From the NCBI GenBank assembly GCA_031430315.1, contig JANPBI010000032.1, positions 1 through 12,953 on the forward strand: 12,953 bases of DNA, in the 5' to 3' direction. The stretch is from JAJNPS01 sp031430315. GTDB taxonomy: Bacteria > Pseudomonadota > Alphaproteobacteria > Rhodobacterales > Rhodobacteraceae. The position numbers were made by a program, and so were the translations under genes. Positions 1-7,259 of this stretch are shown piece by piece (within the stretch, counting starts at the first letter, position 1; each line of letters begins with the position of its first letter). The notes under the pieces were generated by a model. That model ran no database searches and was not told where the DNA came from. It saw only the letters and a list, made by a program, of their open reading frames with translations.

Positions 1-1382
1 TGCCCATCATCGGCCTCGTGAAGCGCGAAATGCCGGGCAGCTTTGTGCGGATCACGCCATTGCTGGAAGACGTCCGCTCCCTCGCCGAAGCGGGCGCAGA
101 CATCATCGCCTTTGACGCGACCGACCGTAATCGTCCGGTCCCGCGGGCGGCCCTTGTGGCCGCGATCCACGAAGCGGGGCGTCTCGCGATGGCCGATTGC
201 GCGTTTTCCGAGGATGGCATCGCAGCCCATGCGCTGGGGGTTGCTGTGCTGGGTTCGACCATGTCCGGCTATATCGGCGGGCCTGTGCCGGACGCGCCGG
301 ACCTCCATCTGGTCGCCGCCTTGCGCAAGATCGGTGGTTTCGTGGTTGCCGAAGGGCGCTATCAGAGCCCTGCCTTGGCCGCGCAGGCGTTGGCCGCGGG
401 AGCGGATGCGGTCGTGGTAGGGTCGGCCATCACCCGAACCGAGCATGTGACAGGCTGGTTTGTGGACGCGATGGCAAATGCCCGGTCAGCGCCCAAGGGA
501 GACCACAGCGCGCGATCGCTGGCCGTCGATCTTGGGGGAACGAAGCTGTTGGTCGCGCTTGTCGAAGGCGAGACCGTGCTCGACCGGGTCGAAGCCGCGA
601 CCGATCGAAGCGCCGGACCGGAAGCCTGGGTCCGCCAGATGGCCGACCTCGCCGGGCGCTGGGCCGGTCAGTTCGACACTGCGGGCGTGACCGTCACGGG
701 CCTGATAAAGGACAACCACTGGCGCGCACTCAATCCCGGCACACTGGCGTTCGAAGGACGATTTCCGCTGCACAAGGCCGCTTCGGCCGCCTTGGGCGTG
801 CCGGTGGCCCTGGCCAACGACGCGCAGGCCGCGGCCTGGGGTGAATTCGCCCACGGCGCAGGCGAGGGCAAGGACATCGTGTTTCTGACCGTCTCCACCG
901 GCGTCGGTGGTGGCGTGGTCGCCAACGGCTGTTTGCTTCAGGGGCGTGGCGGCGTGGCGGGGCACTTCGGGCAGGCGCTGCCGTTGCCCGACGGCGACGA
1001 AACCCGCTTCGAGGATGGTGCGTCCGGTCGCTGGATCGCGGCCGAAGGTGCAAGGCTTGGCCTCGAAGCCGATGCGCGCGCCGTCTTTGCCGCAGCAGCG
1101 GCAGGACATGCGGCGGCTGACGCGATCATCGAGACATCGGCACTCCGAATTGCCCGGCTGGCCCATGACCTGCAACTGATGTTCGACCCACGCTACACCG
1201 TGATCGGCGGAGGTGTCGGGTTGGCTTCTGGCTATATTGAACGTGTAGCCAGGGCGGTGGCGCATTTCCAACCCTTGGTGCGCCCGACGTTACGGTCCGC
1301 AGCGCTTGGCAGGGACGCCGGCGTCATCGGAATTGCCGATCTTGCAAGACAAAAACAACCAAACAGAGAGGAAATCCAATGA
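1..1382 (+). CDS. nanEK: NanE-NanK fusion: ManNAc-6-P 2-epimerase / ManNAc kinase (5' partial)
   Basis: A bifunctional cytoplasmic enzyme of sialic acid catabolism. NanK phosphorylates N-acetylmannosamine and NanE epimerises ManNAc-6-P to GlcNAc-6-P. The frame is open to the left edge and reads PIIGLVKRE before the first possible start (GTG at 18). That is the NanE active-site strand, so roughly 55-60 N-terminal residues lie outside. Numbering from 18: the NanE barrel is about 1-150, with the catalytic Lys expected at K2 and Glu at E112 (VVAEGRYQSP). A short linker leads to a ROK kinase from about 166, with DLGGTK (171-176) for ATP phosphate, the catalytic Asp in AND (266-268) and STGVGGG (293-299). 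The usual ROK zinc cysteines (CxCGxxGC) are missing; the equivalent stretch reads ETRFEDGASGRW. The gene overlaps the next by 4 bp. Epimerase and kinase assignments are firm by motif; the exact sugar is inferred. Confidence 0.93.
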   Translation, partial: PIIGLVKREMPGSFVRITPLLEDVRSLAEAGADIIAFDATDRNRPVPRAALVAAIHEAGRLAMADCAFSEDGIAAHALGVAVLGSTMSGYIGGPVPDAPDLHLVAALRKIGGFVVAEGRYQSPALAAQALAAGADAVVVGSAITRTEHVTGWFVDAMANARSAPKGDHSARSLAVDLGGTKLLVALVEGETVLDRVEAATDRSAGPEAWVRQMADLAGRWAGQFDTAGVTVTGLIKDNHWRALNPGTLAFEGRFPLHKAASAALGVPVALANDAQAAAWGEFAHGAGEGKDIVFLTVSTGVGGGVVANGCLLQGRGGVAGHFGQALPLPDGDETRFEDGASGRWIAAEGARLGLEADARAVFAAAAAGHAAADAIIETSALRIARLAHDLQLMFDPRYTVIGGGVGLASGYIERVARAVAHFQPLVRPTLRSAALGRDAGVIGIADLARQKQPNREEIQ

Positions 1383-2683
1383 CCTTGAACATGAGTCTAC
1401 GCTTCAGTGCCGCCGCGCTGGCGATGCTGTCAAGCGGGGCGGTCAACGCCGTAGTGACTGTGCTTGGCTGGCCCGGCGGCCCCGAGGAGGCAGCTCTGCG
1501 CGCCGTGACGGAGGTCTACAACGCCAAGGCCGATCTGGCTGAGGAAAACAAGGTGGAACTGCTCTTCACCTCGCGCGATGGATTCTTCGACAAGCTGCAG
1601 GTGGACCTTGCCGCAGGGAGCACCGCCTTCGACGTGAACCTGATCGCCACCTACTCGATCGGTCGCTATGCGCCGTTCATGGACGCGATCACGCTGTCGG
1701 ACGAGGCTGGCGCGGTCTTTGGCGATACGGTCCTCAAGACCATGCAATTCGACGGCAAGCAGTATGGCGTTCCGACCGACCTGTCGCTGCATTTCCTGTA
1801 TTACCGCACCGACCTGATCGACGCGCTTCTGGCCGATGACGGCGCGAAGGCGAAGTATTCCGAGATCGCCACGAAATATCTGGGCAAGGCGATGGAGCCG
1901 AAAGCCCCCGCCGACTGGACTTGGGAAGATTTCGTCGCCAATGCGCTTTACTTCACCCAGTCGATCAACCCGGACAGCCCCACCCGGTATGGCACGGTGA
2001 TCCAGGCCAAGAACCTTCTGTTCAACATGATGGTGTTCCATTCCTGGCCACGCAGCTACGGCGCCAACTGGATGGACGATGCGGGCAACATCACCGTCGA
2101 CAGCGAGGGCTACCGCACCGCGCTGTCGCAGGCGAAGATGTTGTTCGAACTCGGTGCCACGCCCCCCGACTCCACCTCGTACGAATATGCCGAGGCGAAC
2201 GCGGCCTATGCCTCGGGGCAGGTCGCGGCAATGGTCCAGTGGAACGCGGCTGCGGGTGAACTGACGGCAGCACAGGCGGCCACCGGCACCACCGCGCCGC
2301 CAGCTGGTCCGGATGGGCGCTTTACGCACATTCACGGCCTTGGTCTGGGGTTGAACAAGGCCGCCGAAAACAAGGAGGGCGCGATCGCCTTCCTGCAGTG
2401 GTTGTCCACCGAAGAGGCGGCCATCGCCTATGCCAAGGCCGGCGGTGCGCCCGGCCTTGCGCCAGAGACGGCGGCGAAACTTGCCGCAGACCGTCCCGAT
2501 TTGGTGCAGGTGGGTGAATACGCATCAACCTACGGCTTCGTCATGAACGGCGGCACCGCGGAGAAGGCGCTTTCGGTCTACGAGGCGCAGGCGAAAGAGT
2601 TCACCGGCTATTGGGCCGGCACTCAGGATCTCGACACCGCGCTGAAGAACGCGAACGCCGCGATGACCGATCTTCTGAAGTGA
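1379..2683 (+). CDS. Periplasmic sugar-binding protein of CUT1 ABC transporter (SBP family 1)
   Basis: A 434-residue solute-binding protein that should capture the sugar in the periplasm and deliver it to the permeases encoded next. The N-terminus (MTLNMSLRFSAAALAML...) is a Sec signal peptide with likely cleavage after GAVNA, near residue 24. No lipobox Cys is present, as expected for a Gram-negative soluble SBP. The mature protein begins VVTVLGWPGGPEEAALRAVTEVYNAK, the usual first strand and helix of family 1 binding proteins, and total length is typical. The ATG at 1379 overlaps the stop of nanEK (ATGA). A good ribosome-binding site, GAGAGG, lies 7-8 bases upstream, so both translational coupling and independent initiation are possible. 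Being next to nanEK points to sialic acid, ManNAc or a related amino sugar; the ligand itself cannot be read from the sequence. Confidence 0.92.
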   Translation: MTLNMSLRFSAAALAMLSSGAVNAVVTVLGWPGGPEEAALRAVTEVYNAKADLAEENKVELLFTSRDGFFDKLQVDLAAGSTAFDVNLIATYSIGRYAPFMDAITLSDEAGAVFGDTVLKTMQFDGKQYGVPTDLSLHFLYYRTDLIDALLADDGAKAKYSEIATKYLGKAMEPKAPADWTWEDFVANALYFTQSINPDSPTRYGTVIQAKNLLFNMMVFHSWPRSYGANWMDDAGNITVDSEGYRTALSQAKMLFELGATPPDSTSYEYAEANAAYASGQVAAMVQWNAAAGELTAAQAATGTTAPPAGPDGRFTHIHGLGLGLNKAAENKEGAIAFLQWLSTEEAAIAYAKAGGAPGLAPETAAKLAADRPDLVQVGEYASTYGFVMNGGTAEKALSVYEAQAKEFTGYWAGTQDLDTALKNANAAMTDLLK

Positions 2684-2690
2684 CATGTTC

Positions 2691-2720
2691 GGACACGGGC
2701 GGCATGATCCGCCCGTGTCC
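2691..2720 (+). promoter_or_regulatory. Perfect 12-bp hairpin between binding-protein and permease genes
   Basis: GGACACGGGCGG and CCGCCCGTGTCC are exact reverse complements separated by a 6-base loop (CATGAT), starting 8 bases after the SBP stop. No T-run follows, so it is not a classical intrinsic terminator. In binding-protein operons such as malE-malF, hairpins here protect the 3' end of the SBP message or partly terminate, giving more binding protein than permease. That role is inferred by analogy. The permease ribosome-binding site (GAGGGA) begins about 7 bases beyond the stem. Confidence 0.85.
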
Positions 2721-2737
2721 ACTTTCGAGGGAACACG

Positions 2738-3604
2738 ATGACGCCCGGACGGACGACCGAAAATGCAATTCTTGCCGGGCCCTTGGTGCTGTTCCTGCTT
2801 GCCGTCCTCGGCTTTCCGGCGGCTCTCAGTCTGGTCTACGGCTTTTCCGACACCAGCTTCGAGACCCTGACGTCGCCCGAATTCTCCGGCCTCAAGAACT
2901 TTCGCGACGTGGCCGCAGACCCGACCTTCTGGCAGGCTGCGTGGTTCTCGCTGCGGTTCGGCGCGATCACGGCGGTGCTGCAATGCGGCCTCGGCCTTGC
3001 GCTTGCGGTCTACCTTGCGCCTCTTGTCCGGCGTCACGGCTGGACCGTTGCCATCCTGATCATTCCGATGATCATTGCCCCCGCCATGATGGGGCTGATG
3101 TACCGGCTGGTGCTGCATGAATTTGCAGGACCCGTGCCGCACTACATGTACGCCTGGTTTGGCTGGTCGCCCGCTTTCCTCGGCCCCGCAAACGTGTTCA
3201 GGACCGTCATCGTGGCCGAAACCCTGCAATGGACGCCCTTTGCCTTCCTCCTGTTTCTCGCCGCCTACCAATCCATTCCCGAAGACCTGCGCGAGGCTGC
3301 GGCGGTTGATGGGACAAGGCCGTGGCGGCTCTTCTGGAAGATCGAACTGCCGCTGATGCTGCCCACCGTGTTCGTGGCGCTGTTCGTCCGGTTCATCGAC
3401 GGGTTCCGCGTGTTCGACAACGTCTACACGCTGGTCGGGGCCGGTCCGGGTGGCTCCACCACCTCGATGTCGATCTACATCTACGAGACGTTCCTCCGCC
3501 GTGGCGAAATAGGCAAGGCAATGGCGGCGGCCATCCTGCTGTTTCTGACCGCCTTCGCGCTGCTCGCCATCGCTCAATGGCTGGTGAAGGGCCGCGCGCG
3601 ATGA
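2738..3604 (+). CDS. Sugar ABC transporter permease 1 (MalF/UgpA type)
   Basis: A 288-residue inner-membrane subunit of a CUT1 importer. About six hydrophobic segments are visible, near residues 11-35, 72-95, 104-124, 157-178, 207-226 and 261-283. The cytoplasmic EAA loop that docks onto the ATPase is present: EAAAVDGTRPWRLFWKIELP, with E186 and G192 at the conserved positions. The ATG at 2738 has GAGGGA 5-6 bases upstream. The stop codon overlaps the start of permease 2 by 4 bp (ATGA), so the two subunits are probably made by coupled translation. The pairing with permease 2 and a single ATPase gene gives the standard SBP-permease-permease-ATPase order. Intact and of normal length. Confidence 0.93.
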   Translation: MTPGRTTENAILAGPLVLFLLAVLGFPAALSLVYGFSDTSFETLTSPEFSGLKNFRDVAADPTFWQAAWFSLRFGAITAVLQCGLGLALAVYLAPLVRRHGWTVAILIIPMIIAPAMMGLMYRLVLHEFAGPVPHYMYAWFGWSPAFLGPANVFRTVIVAETLQWTPFAFLLFLAAYQSIPEDLREAAAVDGTRPWRLFWKIELPLMLPTVFVALFVRFIDGFRVFDNVYTLVGAGPGGSTTSMSIYIYETFLRRGEIGKAMAAAILLFLTAFALLAIAQWLVKGRAR

Positions 3605-4428
3605 AGCCCCGGATGACCCTGCGCTGGATCGTCTTCGCAATCGCAGCTTTCGTGATGAACTTTCCGGTTCTTGCGACCCTGATCACCGCCTTCAAGTCGC
3701 CGGTCGAGGTCAGCCGCAACCCTTCGCTCTGGATCGAGTCCCCGACGCTGGAAAATTTCGCGACCGTCCTCACGATCAGCGACAGGTTGAACGTGTATCA
3801 CTACCTGTGGAACTCCGCCGTCGCCGCCCTGATTGGGGCCGTCCTGCCAATGCTGGTCGCATTCCCCCTCGCCTGGGCGATGGTGCGGCGCGGCGTCGGG
3901 CGGGGGGTGTTGTTTCCGCTAGTCGTCAACCTGCGTGCGCTGCCGCTCATCATCTTTGCGATCCCGCTTTACATGATGTTTTCCGTGGCGGGCCTTCTGG
4001 ACACACGACTTGGTCTCGGGCTCTTGCTGGCGGTGGTCAATCTGCCGCTGGCGCTGTTGCTTTTGGTGAACGCCGTGGCCGAAATCCCGATCGAAATCGA
4101 AGAGGCCGCCCACATGGACGGCGCGCGCCTGCCGCGCCTTCTGTTCCGTGTCGTGCTGCCGCTGTGCAGGCCCGCCCTTATCACCACCTTCATCTTCGGC
4201 TTCATCTCGGCGTGGAACTAGTTCCTGTTCGGCCTGTTGCTGACGACCCGCGTTGCGGTGCCCATGACGGTCGGAGCATCGTTCTTTTTTGCGACATCGG
4301 GTGGTGGCGTGCAATGGGGAACAGCGGCCGCCGTCATGATCGTGGCGGCGCTGCCGCCGTTGGTGCTGGGTTTGGTGATGTACCGGCGGATCACCGGCTC
4401 GATGGTTACAGGTGCGGTGAAGGGATAG
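3601..4428 (+). pseudogene. Sugar ABC transporter permease 2 (MalG/UgpE type), interrupted by in-frame TAG
   Basis: The second membrane subunit of the importer. The reading frame from ATG 3601 to TAG 4426-4428 would give 275 residues, but a TAG at 4219-4221 (codon 207) breaks it. Before the stop come the N-terminal transmembrane segments and the EAA loop (EEAAHMDGARLPRLLFRVVLP, E168 and G174). After it the same frame continues without damage (FLFGLLLTTRVAVPM...) and holds the final membrane segment and C-terminus. The break falls in the motif normally read as (S/A)WNEFLF, so the ancestral codon was probably GAG (Glu), one substitution away. The frame on both sides is otherwise clean, with no frameshift, which suggests a recent mutation, a sequencing error, or amber readthrough. 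If real, the product loses about 69 C-terminal residues and is unlikely to work. Confidence 0.88.
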
Positions 4429-4431
4429 AAC

Positions 4432-5502
4432 ATGGCAGAGCTTCGCATCGACAAACTGAGCAAGCACTTCGGCAATCAGACGGTCACACGGGAGGTGTCG
4501 CTGGAGGTCGAGGATGGAGCTTTCTGCGTGTTCGTCGGTCCGTCAGGCTGCGGCAAGTCCACCCTCTTGCGGCTGATCGCCGGGCTGGAAACGGCCGACG
4601 CGGGCCGGATCTTCGTCGACGGCCGGGATGTGACCGAGGCGGCGGCGCATGACCGTGATCTTGCGATGGTGTTCCAAAGCTACGCACTTTACCCGCACAT
4701 GACAGTGCGCGACAATATCGCCTTTGCCTTGCGCACGGCTAAGCGGCCCGAGCCGGAAGTCGTTGCAAAGGTCGCGGAGGCGGCCCGCATCCTGCAACTG
4801 GAACCGTATCTTGACCGCAAACCCGCCCAGTTGTCAGGCGGCCAGCGCCAGCGCGTTGCGATCGGTCGGGCCATCGTGAAGGCTCCGAAACTGTTCCTCT
4901 TCGACGAACCCCTGTCCAACCTCGATGCCGAGCTTCGCGTCCACATGCGCGTCGAGATCGCCCGCCTGCACAAGAATCTTGGCGCGACGATGATCTATGT
5001 TACCCATGATCAGGTAGAGGCGATGACGCTCGCCACCAAGATCGTTGTCATGCGCGAGGGCCGGATCGAACAGGTGGGAAGCCCGCTGCAGCTTTACGAC
5101 GATCCCGACAACTCGTTCGTCGCGGGCTTTATCGGCAGCCCGAAGATGAACTTCCTGACCGCCCGGCGCCGGGGCGCACATCTGGGCATCGTCGAATGCG
5201 ACGGGCAAGAAATCGCCTGTCCAGACCTGCGCTCCCCCGTTGCCGATGGGGCCGAGGTAACAATCGGGCTTCGGCCGCAGTTCCTGGGGCGCAGCGGGGA
5301 CCAATCATTGGACCTGACGATCGAGATCGTTGAACATTTTGGTTCGGACTCCCTAGTCCACGCCCGCTCTCCAGGGTCCGTACGGCTACTGACCGCCCTT
5401 GTCGATAACGGGCGCGAACTGGATTCGGGCCAGAGATTTGCGGCCCGGTTCAAGAAGGAAGATCTTCTCTTCTTCGATCAGGCCGGACAACGGATACGGT
5501 GA
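4432..5502 (+). CDS. Sugar ABC transporter ATP-binding protein (MsmK/UgpC/MalK family)
   Basis: A 356-residue ATPase that powers the importer from the cytoplasmic face, probably as a homodimer. The motifs are complete: Walker A GPSGCGKS (36-43), Q-loop Q82 in FQSYALYPHMTV, signature LSGGQ (134-138), Walker B LFLFDE (154-159), D-loop SNLD and switch His H192 (VTHDQVEAMTLA). A C-terminal TOBE/MalK-type regulatory region follows from about residue 235. It starts 3 bases after the permease 2 stop with AAGGG 7-8 bases upstream. Its own ribosome-binding site may lessen polarity from the upstream nonsense codon. ATPases of this family are sometimes shared between importers, so it could stay useful even if permease 2 is dead. 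Last gene of the + strand operon. Confidence 0.94.
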   Translation: MAELRIDKLSKHFGNQTVTREVSLEVEDGAFCVFVGPSGCGKSTLLRLIAGLETADAGRIFVDGRDVTEAAAHDRDLAMVFQSYALYPHMTVRDNIAFALRTAKRPEPEVVAKVAEAARILQLEPYLDRKPAQLSGGQRQRVAIGRAIVKAPKLFLFDEPLSNLDAELRVHMRVEIARLHKNLGATMIYVTHDQVEAMTLATKIVVMREGRIEQVGSPLQLYDDPDNSFVAGFIGSPKMNFLTARRRGAHLGIVECDGQEIACPDLRSPVADGAEVTIGLRPQFLGRSGDQSLDLTIEIVEHFGSDSLVHARSPGSVRLLTALVDNGRELDSGQRFAARFKKEDLLFFDQAGQRIR

Positions 5503-5741
5503 AGCGGAAATGCGTGGTCGCTGCGTCGCGGCATGGCGATCAGGTCAAACGTCCGCAAAGGGCCGAGAACGTTGCTGCGCCTGCGAAATGCCCCGTATTG
5601 TAATTCCCCGGTCGAATGTCGATAGCATCTTCACCAGCTACCCGGCCGCCTGATCTGGATAAGGCAAGCGGGGACGCGCCAAAGCATCGACTCGTAGCCG
5701 CGCGGGTCCGGTGCAGGCGGCGATTTCCGAGAACTACAGAA

Positions 5742-6386
5742 TTACCAAGGCAGCCCGGACTCGGTTGATCGCCAAGCGTCTTCCAACGCCTCCCGCGGGA
5801 TCACACCGTCCAGCGGTCTGATGGCTACATCCAGACGACGCGCTGCGTCATAGCCTGTTGCCGCCATCACACCGGGCGCTGAGCCGTAGGCGAGACGGAA
5901 GCGCGCCACAAAACTGTCAGTCCCTTCGTCGCTGTCCGATCCCTCTGTCAGCACAACTTGTAACAAGACGGTGCTGTTAGACTGGTACTTTCGCGCGCCT
6001 TCGCTTGCTGCAGGTTCCGCGCCAAGGACGACCACGACATCGGCGGGCTCGGTGGGTTTACCGATCAGGCCTTCGACCAACCCGGCTGCATCGCGCGGAA
6101 GCGGAAGCACATGCACATCGACCCCACCCAGATGCCCGTCAGACGTTTCGTTTGCGTGCCCATCCTGCTCGTCTGCCGCCAGCAGGAAACCGCGGACGGC
6201 TTCTGCGAGGCTTGCTTCACGGTTATCGCCGTCGACTATAAGAGCGGCAGTGAACGAATGCGCCAGGGCGTTCCCTGACAGGGCCATCCACACTGCAGCC
6301 GCCAAGACAGACTGCTTGATCGCGGTCTGGACTCTTTCCGCTGCCGCAAAAGGGAATGGAAGATGGGCGACTAGAAAGCGCAGCAT
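5742..6386 (-). CDS. Secreted protein of unknown function, binding-protein-like fragments
   Basis: A 214-residue predicted periplasmic protein. I chose ATG 6386; the frame stays open upstream to 6758 but that part is Arg/Pro-rich and looks non-coding. The N-terminus has a long n-region followed by a hydrophobic core and cleavage site (VLAAAVWMALSGNALA|HS, around residue 44). The mature part has an alternating strand/helix character: EAVRGFLLAADEQ, VDVHVLPLP, ADVVVVLGAEPA, and near the end FRLAYGSAPGVMAATGYDAARRL. The last stretch recalls the C-lobe of periplasmic leucine-type binding proteins, but at about 170 mature residues it is half their size and no full domain can be claimed. A 69-bp repeat lies 3 bases upstream of the start. 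It converges on the sugar operon with a 239-bp gap in which I see no clear terminator. Confidence 0.6.
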   Translation of the reverse strand: MLRFLVAHLPFPFAAAERVQTAIKQSVLAAAVWMALSGNALAHSFTAALIVDGDNREASLAEAVRGFLLAADEQDGHANETSDGHLGGVDVHVLPLPRDAAGLVEGLIGKPTEPADVVVVLGAEPAASEGARKYQSNSTVLLQVVLTEGSDSDEGTDSFVARFRLAYGSAPGVMAATGYDAARRLDVAIRPLDGVIPREALEDAWRSTESGLPW

Positions 6387-6389
6387 GAG

Positions 6390-6458
6390 CCGACATTCCC
6401 CAAGTGACCTGCCGCTTGACGGCAAGTTCGCCTGATTTTGCCCACTGGACAAGTGTTT
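6390..6458 (-). repeat. 69-bp interspersed repeat, copy 1
   Basis: This matches copy 2 (8280-8348) without gaps: the first 25 bases from the CCGACATTCCCC end are identical, the middle is diverged, and the ACAAGTGTTT end is again identical. Both copies point the same way and each lies just upstream of a minus-strand start codon, here 3 bases before ATG 6386. On the minus strand this copy includes GGGGAATG, which could act as a weak ribosome-binding site. It may be a dispersed intergenic repeat family or a mobile-element remnant; I cannot tell which. Confidence 0.8.
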
Positions 6459-7036
6459 TCCGCCACGAGCGGTGTCTACGATCGCGGAAACGCCTGGAAC
6501 TCGGCGGATCAAGCCGTTAATCCGCGTCATGCCAGCTTGGCGGCGCCGTTTTTCAGCGCGGTGGACAGACCGGTCCTTTGGTTTTCGTTCAGTTTGGGTC
6601 GGGATCGCGGTTATGCGCATTGCGGTGGCGCTCGAAGGCGGCGGATGGCGGAAAGTATGGCGCGCACCATCGGGCCTGTGACCGCGACCTCGGCCAGCTG
6701 GAAGGTGGTTGCGCGGGCATGGCGGACGGAGAAACGCCGCCTTCAGCAACGCCGGCACGCTTGATCTGGAAGACGTTCAATAGAACTTTTCGCAGTCACG
6801 GGTGTGGACACGTCCGCTCTTGCGTCGTTGAGGGCGCTCCGCTGCAGTCGCCAGGGCCCATGAAGTGTCGCCGAAGCGCCCTTCCTTCGCCTCAGAGACC
6901 GGTCACATGTCGAGCTGCGAGGTGCTGAGCGGTCCCTTTTCGATGCCTCGTGGACGATACCAAGCGCTTTCTTTGATGGGCGATTATTTGGCCCACTGCT
7001 GCCCGGTACATCCCAAACTTGCCGGGCAGCAGGACC
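6459..7036. other. Gene-free stretch, about 580 bp
   Basis: No convincing gene on either strand. Several overlapping open frames of 60-120 codons exist, but they are Arg/Pro/Ser-rich, lack a good ribosome-binding site, and show no family I recognise. The stretch lies between repeat copy 1 and the truncated YWWVNQNQTY fragment, and an inverted repeat (6996-7032) sits at its right end. It is probably eroded DNA from lost genes. Confidence 0.5.
6996..7032. repeat. Perfect 11-bp inverted repeat with 15-bp spacer
   Basis: Left arm CTGCTGCCCGG (6996-7006) and right arm CCGGGCAGCAG (7022-7032) are exact reverse complements around a 15-base spacer. The right arm ends 4 bases from the point (7037) where homology of the minus-strand YWWVNQNQTY fragment stops. 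It could be a transcription-stopping hairpin or a scar of a recombination event. No T-run typical of an intrinsic terminator adjoins it in either direction. Confidence 0.75.
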
Positions 7037-7099
7037 ATAGCCGCCGCCAACCTCTGCCTTGTAGGTTTGGTTTTGATTTACCCACCAGTAGCGCGGCAT
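7037..7099 (-). pseudogene. 5' remnant of a 'YWWVNQNQTY' family gene (HNH/PUA-like)
   Basis: From ATG 7099 the minus strand encodes MPR followed by YWWVNQNQTYKAEVGGGY. As I recall, this start is characteristic of a bacterial family, often annotated as HNH endonucleases or EVE/PUA-like proteins, that continues with a WSPK...NP/QFY..M..V.PGDL-type stretch. Here the similarity ends sharply after GGGY, and the frame runs on as unrelated Arg/Ser-rich sequence to 6743. The ribosome-binding site AAAGGA (7107-7112) is kept at good spacing, so the 5' end is original and the body has been deleted or replaced. Members are reported near restriction and defence genes; no defence partner is seen here. Family recognition is from memory and should be tested by search. 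Confidence 0.6.
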
Positions 7100-7259
7100 T
7101 AGAAGTTCCTTTTATCCCCTATTTCCCCCACCTCTACGGCAGAGGGAACAACCTGTTTGGGATGTTGATCATCTGGCGCGAGCGGAAACTGCGGTTGGAA
7201 CGCGCACTGGACAGGATCGGCATAACACCAGACGGATGAGTGGGACGCCTCTGCGCGAG

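Noticed and set aside
486..1271. Long minus-strand open frame opposite nanEK
   Set aside because: It lies antisense to a gene with clear enzyme motifs; its composition is that of a high-GC shadow frame.
2525..3640. 371-codon minus-strand frame opposite the permease genes
   Set aside because: Gln/Arg/His/Gly-rich shadow of two genuine membrane-protein genes; no domain seen.
5503..5741. Possible gene or terminator between the converging operons
   Set aside because: Only short frames without recognisable motifs, and no stem-loop followed by a T-run. Reported as a plain 239-bp spacer.
6387..6758. In-frame upstream extension of the secreted-protein gene (to 338 residues)
   Set aside because: The extension is Arg/Pro-rich, has no ribosome-binding site I can see, runs through the repeat, and would bury the signal peptide more than 120 residues inside the protein.
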